NCBI GenBank assembly: GCA_964420835.1
Contig: CAYQUO010000022.1
Location: 1-44,618, forward strand
Length of the DNA: 44,618 bases
Direction of reading: 5' to 3'
DNA from: CAYQUO01 sp964420835
GTDB lineage: Bacteria > Chloroflexota > Anaerolineae > Anaerolineales > Anaerolineaceae
Shown here: piece by piece, positions 1 through 8,494 of the stretch
How positions within the stretch are numbered: the stretch's first letter is position 1
Layout: every line of letters starts with the position of its first letter
Made by a program: the position numbers and the translations under genes
The notes under the pieces: model-generated
Databases searched by the model: none
What the model was told of the DNA's origin: nothing
The model's input: the letters and a program-made list of their open reading frames with translations, nothing else

Positions 1-3000
1 TGGCTGATCATCTCTCTCTTTTACCAGTTCTATGGATTTTTGATACAGTAACTCATCTTTGTTTGGGATAACCCGTTTTGCCCGTTTGGGAAGTCGTATA
101 AAGAAGCTGCTTCCTTTTCCCAGCATGCTTTCCACCCAAACCCTTCCACCGTGTCTTTCAGTTATCGATTTTACAATTGCCAGGCCAAGACCGTTTCCAT
201 GAGTCTCCGAGGGTTGTCTGGTTCTGCTCTTATGAAACTTTTCAAAAATATGGGGAAGATCAATTGGAGATATTCCAACACCATTATCCTTAACTTCATA
301 TACAACCGAATCCGCTTGACATTGCAGCCTAACTGCCACCCTGCCCCCAACCGGTGTATATCGGATGGCATTTCCAACCAGGTTGAGCAATGCCTGTTGA
401 AGAAGCGCCCAGTCAGCTTCAACCACACAGGAACCGGGCTCACTGTCCGGGACGATTTCCTGTTCAAGCTGTATCCGTTTCTGTACCGCCTGAGGGTTCA
501 TGATATCAATCACACGGTCAATCACTTTTTCCGGAGTTTCACCGGCCAAGTCCAGGCCGATCCCGGCCTCAATCCTCCCCAGGTCCAAAAGGTTTTCCAC
601 CAGGTGACTGATGTTATCCAAATCAGCAATGATCTTATCAACGAAGGTCTTCTGTTGTGCATTCAGGTCGCCCACCATGTTCAACATAGATGTATACCCT
701 CGAATAAAGGTTAATGGCGATCGCAGGTCGTGGCTTACATTTGTCACATATTCCGATTTTATACTGTCCAACTGTTTATAATGGGTGATATCCCGTAAAA
801 GACAGATGCGACCAAAATCTGTATCCTCTGAAAATACAGGGGATACACTCGCGAAATAGACCTTTCCATCCGGGAAAACGATTTCCCGGCTTGTCACCCT
901 TTCCTTCAAACTGGATTTTAATAATTCAAGCAGTCCCGGATGCTGGATGGCCTCATCGATCACTTTCCCTGTCACAGGAGTTCGTAAAAGATTTGGCACC
1001 TGAAGAGCCGCAGGGTTGACCAATATTAACTTCATTTGGTTGTCCAAAACCATGACCGGTTCAGGTGTCGATGTTAATACTGCCTCCAACCGGCGTCTGC
1101 CCATTTCCGCCGATGTGTACCAGGCAGAATTTGCCGCTGCCAGGGCAGCCTGACCGGCAAGCGTGCCAAGGAAACGAACATCTTCCTGGGTGAACAGGGT
1201 GGGCGTCTCGAACGCAATCCACAATGCTCCAAAGTACTGGGCGTTATGATGAATTGCAACAGCCAACATGGCTCCGGGCAAATCAGCAGGTGCGTCAGCT
1301 CGCAGCCGGTGAGAGCGTTGGCAATTGGGCAGGGATAGGATATCCTCTCCCTCCATCAAACCATAAATCTGCCCATCCAGTAAAGAATAGCGATTGGTAG
1401 CCTGCCCATTGCCGTAGGCGATCAATTTCCCCTCACTCGTATCTCCCGCCACCTCACTGGAAAGAACAATCCGTGCCGAATTTGCTCCGTGGAGCAACGC
1501 GGCCTCCAGAACCGGCTGGATCGCCTCTCCGGCTGACAGGTGGGAGGCAACTGCCTGGCTGACTTTTAATAACCGATTCAATTCATTGAGCCTGGCCTTC
1601 AGACTCTTTCTCATCTTCTCAAAGGCTGTTCCAAGTTCCCCGACTTCATCAATTCCCTCAGGCGACAACTCATGCTCGAGATGACCTTCCGCGATCAGGG
1701 TGGCTTCCCTTGCCAGGGATGACAGGGAAGAGGAAATGGGTTTTAATCCAGACCGGAGGAAAATATATGCAATGGCTGAAAGTGCCAGGAGAATAACAAG
1801 GAGTGGAACAGCAAATTCTAGTGCAACCTGGTTTATCTGTTCTGCTGGTACATTAAGAAAAATGGACCACGATACAGCCTCAACAGGTTTGTAATAAACC
1901 ATTTGCCGGCGGCCTTCGGGGGATATTTCTTCATAGAACCCTTCGGTATCCGGTATCGTGCCGCTATATTTTGTCATCACCAATGATTCAATGGGGTGAT
2001 AGAGTATGGTTTTATCCCCATCCAAAACAATCCCCTGTCCCCCATCAACTGTCAATTTGTCAAAAGCCTTAATCAAGGGTTGGGTGAACAAATTGGTATA
2101 AAAATCGGTTTTTGCAAACAGCACTCCACGGACATTGCCCTGGTCATCGATCGCTGCAGCAATAAAAGTGGTTTGGGCTGATTTTGCACCCGTTGCCGGG
2201 TTGGCAGAGTAGGTTTGGACCGGCACTCCATGTAAAGCTAGCGCAATCCCTGAAAATTCTCTTTCCGTGAGATTTATGTTATCCACATTTGCTTCCGGAT
2301 ATCCAGTAATCGGACGCCCCTCTGCATTGAATGCGTACAACTGTTTGTAATATGGTAAAGCCTGAAGGTCCTCCTGTAAGACTGAACGCAAGGCTTCCGG
2401 CGGCAACAGAAACTTCTCAGGAGTGGCGAGGCTGAGCAGAAGACCCTGACCAGTTTCAAGATAGTATGGGATCGCTTCGGCTGCCACTTCGGCGATCCCT
2501 GAAAGGCGATCGGAAACCTGTCGCCTGGCAGCGTCAGCAGCAATCGTCCATCCACTTGCCATCACCGCAAAGAACAATCCAAGAAAGACCGGTATGGTGC
2601 CGAAAAAGAACCTTGATTGCAGGCTTGTTTCTTGCGGCGATGGTGACAACTTTCCGGAGTGCACCCAAATTTTACCCGGAAAGAGATAGACCAACTCTGC
2701 AACCATGCCGGCAATGATCAATTCAAGACTTCTTACAAGAAGAATGACCATTACCTGGCCAAGTGCATAATCAAGCCGGGTCAAAAATGATGCTTCCAGA
2801 GAAAAATAGAAAGGCAGGAAATGGAAAGGGGCAAACAGGAGGGATAGGAAAATTGCTGCCACTAATGGATGTCGTAACAAAACAAAAAAGGGTGTCCTGT
2901 ATTTCTGCCTCACCATGACGCTAAACAAAAAAGCAAGTCCACCCATTTCGAGGATTGTAAAAGCCGAATGACTCTCAAAAAATGCTGAAAGGGTTCCACT

Positions 3001-3357
3001 CAATAAACCCAGTGTGGCAGCAGCCGCAGGAGTGAGGATGCCGCCAGCAAGCACCCAGGGGATTGCAATGAACAACATCACCGAAGGGGGGATGTGCTCC
3101 ACAGGCAGACCAGGAACCGGTTGGATATTGCCGGCCTCAAGACGTATTCCGATGAATAAGGTGGTGATAAAAGTGAAACCAAAGAGAAGATAAAAAAGCC
3201 ACCATTGCCATCCTGATCGCTTGAAGGGGGATTCCCACGTTCGAGCAACTCCCCAAGCCAGCACGCCAATAAGCGTAAACAGCCATATCCATCCCTCTGT
3301 ATGGAATGGAAGGTTAATATGGGGATGCCTGTTAATCAGGGTGAAGACAAATTCCAT
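1..3357 (-). CDS. Membrane sensor histidine kinase (7-8 TM, Cache, HAMP, GAF, PAS, HisKA, HATPase), 3' end cut by window
   Basis: The frame stays open for all 1119 codons from an ATG at 3357 to base 1, so the stop lies outside the window. The first ~230 residues hold seven or eight hydrophobic segments. A Cache-like extracytoplasmic sensor (about 265-495) and a further membrane helix (about 500-533) follow. Next come HAMP (about 533-585), GAF (about 595-753) and PAS (about 754-860). The dimerisation box SHDLRSPLT contains phospho-acceptor His876. The ATPase domain shows the N box (VGNAIRY, Asn996), DNGVGI (Asp1024) and HGNGLGLAIVK. About 30 residues continue past the ATPase domain, so a further C-terminal module is possible. 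It has its own predicted promoter and is probably transcribed apart from cmk. The ligand is unknown and no response regulator is visible. Confidence 0.93.
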   Translation of the reverse strand, partial: MEFVFTLINRHPHINLPFHTEGWIWLFTLIGVLAWGVARTWESPFKRSGWQWWLFYLLFGFTFITTLFIGIRLEAGNIQPVPGLPVEHIPPSVMLFIAIPWVLAGGILTPAAAATLGLLSGTLSAFFESHSAFTILEMGGLAFLFSVMVRQKYRTPFFVLLRHPLVAAIFLSLLFAPFHFLPFYFSLEASFLTRLDYALGQVMVILLVRSLELIIAGMVAELVYLFPGKIWVHSGKLSPSPQETSLQSRFFFGTIPVFLGLFFAVMASGWTIAADAARRQVSDRLSGIAEVAAEAIPYYLETGQGLLLSLATPEKFLLPPEALRSVLQEDLQALPYYKQLYAFNAEGRPITGYPEANVDNINLTEREFSGIALALHGVPVQTYSANPATGAKSAQTTFIAAAIDDQGNVRGVLFAKTDFYTNLFTQPLIKAFDKLTVDGGQGIVLDGDKTILYHPIESLVMTKYSGTIPDTEGFYEEISPEGRRQMVYYKPVEAVSWSIFLNVPAEQINQVALEFAVPLLVILLALSAIAYIFLRSGLKPISSSLSSLAREATLIAEGHLEHELSPEGIDEVGELGTAFEKMRKSLKARLNELNRLLKVSQAVASHLSAGEAIQPVLEAALLHGANSARIVLSSEVAGDTSEGKLIAYGNGQATNRYSLLDGQIYGLMEGEDILSLPNCQRSHRLRADAPADLPGAMLAVAIHHNAQYFGALWIAFETPTLFTQEDVRFLGTLAGQAALAAANSAWYTSAEMGRRRLEAVLTSTPEPVMVLDNQMKLILVNPAALQVPNLLRTPVTGKVIDEAIQHPGLLELLKSSLKERVTSREIVFPDGKVYFASVSPVFSEDTDFGRICLLRDITHYKQLDSIKSEYVTNVSHDLRSPLTFIRGYTSMLNMVGDLNAQQKTFVDKIIADLDNISHLVENLLDLGRIEAGIGLDLAGETPEKVIDRVIDIMNPQAVQKRIQLEQEIVPDSEPGSCVVEADWALLQQALLNLVGNAIRYTPVGGRVAVRLQCQADSVVYEVKDNGVGISPIDLPHIFEKFHKSRTRQPSETHGNGLGLAIVKSITERHGGRVWVESMLGKGSSFFIRLPKRAKRVIPNKDELLYQKSIELVKERDDQP

Positions 3358-3387
3358 TGGAATCCAGATATCCTAAAACCTGTCTTG

Positions 3388-3396
3388 ATTATAGCA
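3388..3396 (-). promoter_or_regulatory. Extended -10 promoter of the histidine kinase gene
   Basis: The minus strand reads TGCTATAAT, a consensus -10 hexamer with the TG extension, 31 nt upstream of the kinase ATG. The start point would be near 3381, giving a leader of about 24 nt with an AGGA at 3374-3371. No convincing -35 is visible. It lies between cmk and the kinase, so it would uncouple the kinase from the upstream directon. Confidence 0.5.
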
Positions 3397-3405
3397 TTCA
3401 CGGTT

Positions 3406-4146
3406 TTAACAATCTGATTCGTTGGACTTTTTCACCAGGATATCAATCACCATTTGCAGGATCTGTTCAGCATTTAGATTGTCGGAATCGATCACAATTG
3501 CGTCTTCAGCCGGTCGGAGGGGAGCAATTTCGCGCGTCGAGTCGATTTTGTCCCTGCGTTTCATCATGATCAGGATCTCATCATAATCCGCCGGATCTCC
3601 ACGTTGTTTTTTCTCTTCATATCGTCTGCGGGCGCGCTCTTCCACCGATGCGACAAGATAGATCTTCAACGGTGCGTCCGGCATGACCACTGTTCCAATA
3701 TCCCGGCCTACCATCACCACATCCCCTCTTTGGCCTATCCGGCGTTGCTGTTCCGTTAATGCCGCCCGCACACCCTGATAGGCTGACACCTGGGAAACAT
3801 CCATTTCCACTTCCCGGCTGTGGATCGGCCAGGTAATATCCTTTCCATCCAGTAATACATCATATTTGCGACCATCCATCTTACTCGGAGGCAGAACATC
3901 AATAACCAGGCTCTCGGTCAGCCTGGTTACTGCTCTCTCGTCATTCACGGTACCCAATTTCAGTAAGGCCGCATAGGTTGCCGCACGGTACATTACGCCG
4001 GTATCAAAGTACAAGTACCCCAATTCTTCTGCTAATTTTTCCGCCAGTGTTGATTTTCCTGAGGCGGCTGGGCCGTCAATGGCAACCATGGATGGCAACC
4101 GTTTGTTGCGTTTATCATCAAGGGAAACCTTTTCGCGATTCGTCAT
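3406..4146 (-). CDS. cmk: Cytidylate kinase
   Basis: Phosphorylates CMP and dCMP with ATP in the cytosol. The 246-aa protein shows the P-loop GPAASGKS (25-32), the nucleotide-binding DTGVMYRA (about 48-55), GRDIGT (147-152) and the C-terminal RRDKIDSTREIAPLRPAEDA segment typical of bacterial CMP kinases. A longer reading would start at 4263, but the ATG at 4146 overlaps the stop of the upstream gene as ATGA and gives a normal family length, so I prefer it. It is the last gene of the long minus-strand directon that carries the glycan genes. Translational coupling to the preceding membrane protein is likely. Confidence 0.96.
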   Translation of the reverse strand: MTNREKVSLDDKRNKRLPSMVAIDGPAASGKSTLAEKLAEELGYLYFDTGVMYRAATYAALLKLGTVNDERAVTRLTESLVIDVLPPSKMDGRKYDVLLDGKDITWPIHSREVEMDVSQVSAYQGVRAALTEQQRRIGQRGDVVMVGRDIGTVVMPDAPLKIYLVASVEERARRRYEEKKQRGDPADYDEILIMMKRRDKIDSTREIAPLRPAEDAIVIDSDNLNAEQILQMVIDILVKKSNESDC

Positions 4147-5864
4147 ACTTGAATTTTTCCATGTATAAAGTGAGTGTTCCCGGGCAACAGATCGGTTCGG
4201 ATCCACAGGATTACGGGAATTGAAACCTCCAAAGAATCCCGGTAAATTAGCCACCTGACCCATTCACGTAACGTCAACTGGTTCCATCCCGGCTCCACAA
4301 CCAGTAAAAAATCCTGCCCGGTATAGCGTTCTGCGACCTGCCCCAGATCATCTTTCCTGGTGAAAACCATCGATGGTTGTGATTGAACCGGCAATGAGAC
4401 CGCCCTGGAAACAGATGATCTTTCCCTTAATAACCAAAGAAGAGCGGGGGAATCAAAATCGACCATTACAGCCTCAAGGGTGTTGCGATCTCCGCGCGAC
4501 CTATTGGAGGTGCCTTCGATAGTCTGGATTAACAGGTCTGCATCCTTAAAATACCCGGAAGACAGCCACGCCTCAGCCGACGGATTTCTTCCCATTGTGG
4601 AAACACTCCATGTCGCTGATAGGTTAAAAACCACGAGATAACACAAAATTGCTGAGATCAAGCCATATTTGGCTGTATTAATTGACCACCCCCAGGCAAT
4701 CAGGATCGTCACCGCCACGATCATGCCCAGTGATCCGATCATACTGATCCAGCGAATCTGGTTTTCAGCATCACCGAGTGGCATATTGTTAACCAGGCCG
4801 AAAATAGTAAAAGTTGAAAAAACCATCAAGATAACAACCAGGACAAAATGGCCCAATACCGGCAACCATGCTTCATTAAAGGATCGGAACAATCCATATA
4901 AACCGATAGCAGCAAGCCCCCAAAGTGGCAGGATCATCCACGCGAGATCACCTGGTTGCCGGCCAGGATACATTAGAACCAATAAGACACTGACCAGTAC
5001 CATTTTTCCAAGCAGCAATTCCAGGCGGCGCTTCTGCCACAAGCCCCGTAGAAAACCAAGTAACCCAAAAAAAATCGGCAGCATTTCATAGCCCAGCCAG
5101 GCTGCCAGCACTTGTGCCAGGGGGGTTTCTCCCAGGCGCCCCCAGCCTTGTATGAACTCAATGAAATTTGTTCCCAAGGCACCCAGGCCGGCTGGTTGTC
5201 TAAAAACCAGCGTTCCAGCAAGCAGGATTGTTACAACCAGCCAATTGACCATTCGTTTCCATGGTAATGTATCCTGGGTTTTTTGCCCGGCACCCTCAAT
5301 CCCCGGAGATCGACGCGAAACCAGCCTGCCCCACAGGAGCATAACACAGCCCATAAGAATACCCATCCAAACGGACGGCCCACTCATCAATGCTATTCCC
5401 GCCATAATCCCCGCTGGCGCTGCAAATCCATTCAAAAGCAGCCCCACAGCCAAAACAAGCGCGGGAATGGCAATTCCGGCGCTCCCTGCCTGCCGTGAAA
5501 TTGCGACCAAACCCGGCGACACAGCCAGTCCCCAGGAAAGCAGGATGGCTGGTGTTCTGCCCAGCCATTTCTTGAACAACCAAGGGGTAAGCACCAATAA
5601 AATTCCGAAAAACGCTGGCCAGAACCTTGCCAGGAAATTGGACGGCTCAATAAGATAGAAAAGTATTGATGTCCATAATGAATATCCGGAAAGCCCGTTG
5701 GCAAGGGCTGGTTCTGATCGCGACAAGGTAAGCGCCATTAAAGCCAGTTTGGCTTCTGAATCGACCAAAGGGGACAATCCCAATTGTTCAAGCCGAAAAA
5801 AACCTGCTGCAGTCAGAGCAAGAAAATATAAAGCCACTTCCACGTTCAACTTCATTGTTTTCAT
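4143..5864 (-). CDS. GT-C-like polytopic membrane protein, putative glycosyltransferase
   Basis: 573 residues, mostly hydrophobic, with about 10-12 predicted membrane helices and a soluble C-terminal domain from about residue 425. After the first helix an acidic pair, Asp35 and Glu37 in LVDSEAKLALMAL, sits where GT39/ArnT-type GT-C enzymes carry their catalytic or metal-binding acid. The following loop and helix order also fits that fold. The family assignment comes from this topology, not from a long motif match. The start overlaps the stop of the YYY gene upstream (ATGA at 5864-5861), and its own stop overlaps the cmk start. Function in transfer of a lipid-linked sugar is inferred from context. 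It could instead be a non-catalytic partner of the YYY proteins. Confidence 0.72.
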   Translation of the reverse strand: MKTMKLNVEVALYFLALTAAGFFRLEQLGLSPLVDSEAKLALMALTLSRSEPALANGLSGYSLWTSILFYLIEPSNFLARFWPAFFGILLVLTPWLFKKWLGRTPAILLSWGLAVSPGLVAISRQAGSAGIAIPALVLAVGLLLNGFAAPAGIMAGIALMSGPSVWMGILMGCVMLLWGRLVSRRSPGIEGAGQKTQDTLPWKRMVNWLVVTILLAGTLVFRQPAGLGALGTNFIEFIQGWGRLGETPLAQVLAAWLGYEMLPIFFGLLGFLRGLWQKRRLELLLGKMVLVSVLLVLMYPGRQPGDLAWMILPLWGLAAIGLYGLFRSFNEAWLPVLGHFVLVVILMVFSTFTIFGLVNNMPLGDAENQIRWISMIGSLGMIVAVTILIAWGWSINTAKYGLISAILCYLVVFNLSATWSVSTMGRNPSAEAWLSSGYFKDADLLIQTIEGTSNRSRGDRNTLEAVMVDFDSPALLWLLRERSSVSRAVSLPVQSQPSMVFTRKDDLGQVAERYTGQDFLLVVEPGWNQLTLREWVRWLIYRDSLEVSIPVILWIRTDLLPGNTHFIHGKIQV

Positions 5865-8461
5865 GAGTTGTTCACGCTTTCAATCTCAACCTGTTCACGA
5901 GGAACTTCATAGATGGTAACGTTCCCTTCCTGAAAGGCAGTCTTCAGGTTTGCCTGGAATTTTCGCTCGTTGACCCGGTAAGCCCCTTTTTCCAGGCCTC
6001 CTGTAACAATATAACGGATCTGGTATCGGTCGATAATTGCCTGAGCTTCCTGCCAGCTCGATGTACGATATAGCGTCTGGATGTCAATTTCGCGCGGCCC
6101 GATTTCTTCAACCCCGCCGCGCCACTGGCTTTCATGTCCGGGCCAGCCGAGGACGGTCGATTGGCCACTGTGGGCAGACATGCGCGCAAAACCACTATAA
6201 CTGCCCCCAACTGCTTCGGCAAGCACACCGGGCGGCTCCTTTGCCAACCATTCCATGGCAGCATGCTCATCTGGTTGTTGAGTTTTTAGGTATCTGGTTC
6301 CATCCAATGTCAGGTTTTCTACACGAATGTTCTCCGCACGCATCATCAAGGCGAAGACAGGGTAGGCAAGGGCCATCAGGATCAATAACACCCAAACAAA
6401 CCCGAAAAACCACCTGCCCAATTTTACAAGCCTGGTCCACAGTACAGCGGAGGAATAAGCAGCCGCCAATCCCCAAAGAATCCAGGTTTGGTAGTAAAAC
6501 TTGAAGATGGTGTTCATCCGCCATCCGAATTGATCGCGCAGGTATATAAATTCGGGAACAAGGGTGAGGCCTGCGCCAACCAGAACCAGAATCACGACGA
6601 ACGGCGTGTTGGAATTCTCGATGTCTGTGGTTTCAGAATTATTTTTCCTCCCAAAAGTATGCAGGCATGTCCAGCACAAGACGAGCAGAAACGTCAATGT
6701 GAGCCATGTCCCAGGATTTGTTATCCTCAGAAGCAAGGAGACAAACAGCAAGGATTGCGAAGAGACTGCACCCTGCATTCCCAGGAATGCTTCACCCACC
6801 GTAATTAAACCGTTCGCGAACTTCTTGAGGTTTAGAAAGGAATTTGGGCCAATTGCCAGCAGATTTCCCCAAAAAGAAAGATTGGAACCGATCCAACCCA
6901 TCAGGAATGAGACAAACCATAGTCCAAATACGCAAACAATAGCAAAGCGAAGACCGGCGGCAACTCCGGCCCGTGTCCTGACACCGATCAGGGAATAGAT
7001 CAGCCAGACAAAGATTGGAGTCAGAAGTGGGGCGAACATGATCCAAAAATGGATGCCGCGTGTGAAGAAGGAAATGCTCGGGATGAACCCACCAGCCTGC
7101 GAAGCGAATCCAAAATAGAATGGCATGTAGAACAAAACGCCTGCCACTCCAAGCAGGAGCGAGATTTCAACAAATTCAAAGATCCTTTTTATTCCCCACC
7201 CATTCTGTAAATACCGTAATAACACCCAGGTTGCACCAAATGCTGCCACATAAATGGGAAAATCCCAAGTGTTCAGAAATGCCAACCCTCCAAACACAAA
7301 TGCTGTAGACCAAAAATCCAGCCGAGTCACCCAGGAAGAGCCGTCGTGGCCTGTAATTATGCCCGTTGCCGGCGAGAACCACCTGCGCAGATGGGAAAAA
7401 CCAACCGAGGGCACCTGCCCGCCACATCGGTACAGGAAAAGGTTTAGCGCCAAACCAATCGCAAGCAGAACGAACGGCATTGCCAGCACATGGGGGTGGA
7501 GGTCAGCCAGGTAATAGGAGAAAAATGGAAATTCATCAATGATCTCCCGGCTATGCTGGGAAAGATCATAATCCTGTAATACGCGGGAGGCTCTCCACCA
7601 CCAGATGCCTCCAATCCTTTCAGGCAGCCAGCCAAACGGCTCCACAGGCGGCTTAACCAATTCCTGCAGGTCGATCCATTTCCACACCAGCGAGGCCAGG
7701 CTTCCATCCGCCTGGCGTTGCCAAAAAACTCCCCTGGCGTGAAGCACCTCCAGGAAGCCTTCCACATTGCTGACAATCAGCAAGAAGAATGGACCAAGCA
7801 ACCCCCACAAGGATGAATATGATCTGCAGATTTTCCTATCCTTGGAACCAAGCAAGGCTGTAATCAATCCGTAAGCACCCACCCCGGTCATGGCAAACCA
7901 AAGAGCCGAAGCCAGATTGAAGGCTACACCGCTCGCAGTCCCGGCCAGGCGGGACAGCAGGGCGATCATGACATACCCAAAATAGTAATACGAAATTGCA
8001 TAACCTGAAAGCCAGGGGTCGTTTGGAGGAAAAGATGGAGAATGCAGGATGGCATTAATGAATGCCAATTCCATCGGTTTTTCCGTACCTGTAATATCGG
8101 GGTTCATTGCCCTCGACAGAGCCCAGGCTGCAAAGAGAGCCACAAAGAGGATCTCGCCAGTGACAATCTGCTTGCGGGATGATTTCAGGTGACCGATGAT
8201 TGTACTCCAGCCCATCCGGCGTACAAAGTAACCGTTAATTGCCACCAATAGCGCCATCGCCAGGATTGCCCCTCCTGCGTCATTACTTAGAATACCCAAC
8301 GAGGCAAGCAACCAGAATAGGTATGCCCATAGAAGTAAACCAAGCGGCCGGGCAAGGGCGGAGGCTGACCCCACCAATCCCCTGAAAATCCACAACGTTG
8401 CCGGCAGGGAGACCAGGCCAACCAAACTGATAAAGAGATACCAGCAAACCAGGTCAACCAC
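5861..8461 (-). CDS. Chlor_Arch_YYY (DUF2298) integral membrane protein, single copy
   Basis: About 866 residues, strongly hydrophobic throughout. Diagnostic features are EKPMELAFINAI (about 127-138), FPPNDPW and YYYFG (158-162), the unusual tyrosine motif that names the Chlor_Arch_YYY family (TIGR03662/DUF2298). MNTIFKFYYQTW at about 649 is shared with the second YYY protein encoded just upstream. The function of the family is not established. The GT39-like domain fused to its sister suggests a GT-C-like role in envelope glycan assembly. The start is uncertain: a TTG at 8476 directly follows an in-frame TAA, while a GTG at 8461 has GGAG nine bases upstream, so I use 8461. The next gene overlaps its stop by ATGA. 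Confidence 0.88.
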   Translation of the reverse strand: MVDLVCWYLFISLVGLVSLPATLWIFRGLVGSASALARPLGLLLWAYLFWLLASLGILSNDAGGAILAMALLVAINGYFVRRMGWSTIIGHLKSSRKQIVTGEILFVALFAAWALSRAMNPDITGTEKPMELAFINAILHSPSFPPNDPWLSGYAISYYYFGYVMIALLSRLAGTASGVAFNLASALWFAMTGVGAYGLITALLGSKDRKICRSYSSLWGLLGPFFLLIVSNVEGFLEVLHARGVFWQRQADGSLASLVWKWIDLQELVKPPVEPFGWLPERIGGIWWWRASRVLQDYDLSQHSREIIDEFPFFSYYLADLHPHVLAMPFVLLAIGLALNLFLYRCGGQVPSVGFSHLRRWFSPATGIITGHDGSSWVTRLDFWSTAFVFGGLAFLNTWDFPIYVAAFGATWVLLRYLQNGWGIKRIFEFVEISLLLGVAGVLFYMPFYFGFASQAGGFIPSISFFTRGIHFWIMFAPLLTPIFVWLIYSLIGVRTRAGVAAGLRFAIVCVFGLWFVSFLMGWIGSNLSFWGNLLAIGPNSFLNLKKFANGLITVGEAFLGMQGAVSSQSLLFVSLLLRITNPGTWLTLTFLLVLCWTCLHTFGRKNNSETTDIENSNTPFVVILVLVGAGLTLVPEFIYLRDQFGWRMNTIFKFYYQTWILWGLAAAYSSAVLWTRLVKLGRWFFGFVWVLLILMALAYPVFALMMRAENIRVENLTLDGTRYLKTQQPDEHAAMEWLAKEPPGVLAEAVGGSYSGFARMSAHSGQSTVLGWPGHESQWRGGVEEIGPREIDIQTLYRTSSWQEAQAIIDRYQIRYIVTGGLEKGAYRVNERKFQANLKTAFQEGNVTIYEVPREQVEIESVNNS

Positions 8462-8494
8462 GAAGTCGTTCTCCAATTATGATGAATACCTGCT

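Noticed and set aside
4147..4263. N-terminal extension of cmk to 4263
   Set aside because: It lies in the upstream gene's 3' end, adds 39 residues unlike CMP kinases, and the ATGA overlap at 4146 is a better start.
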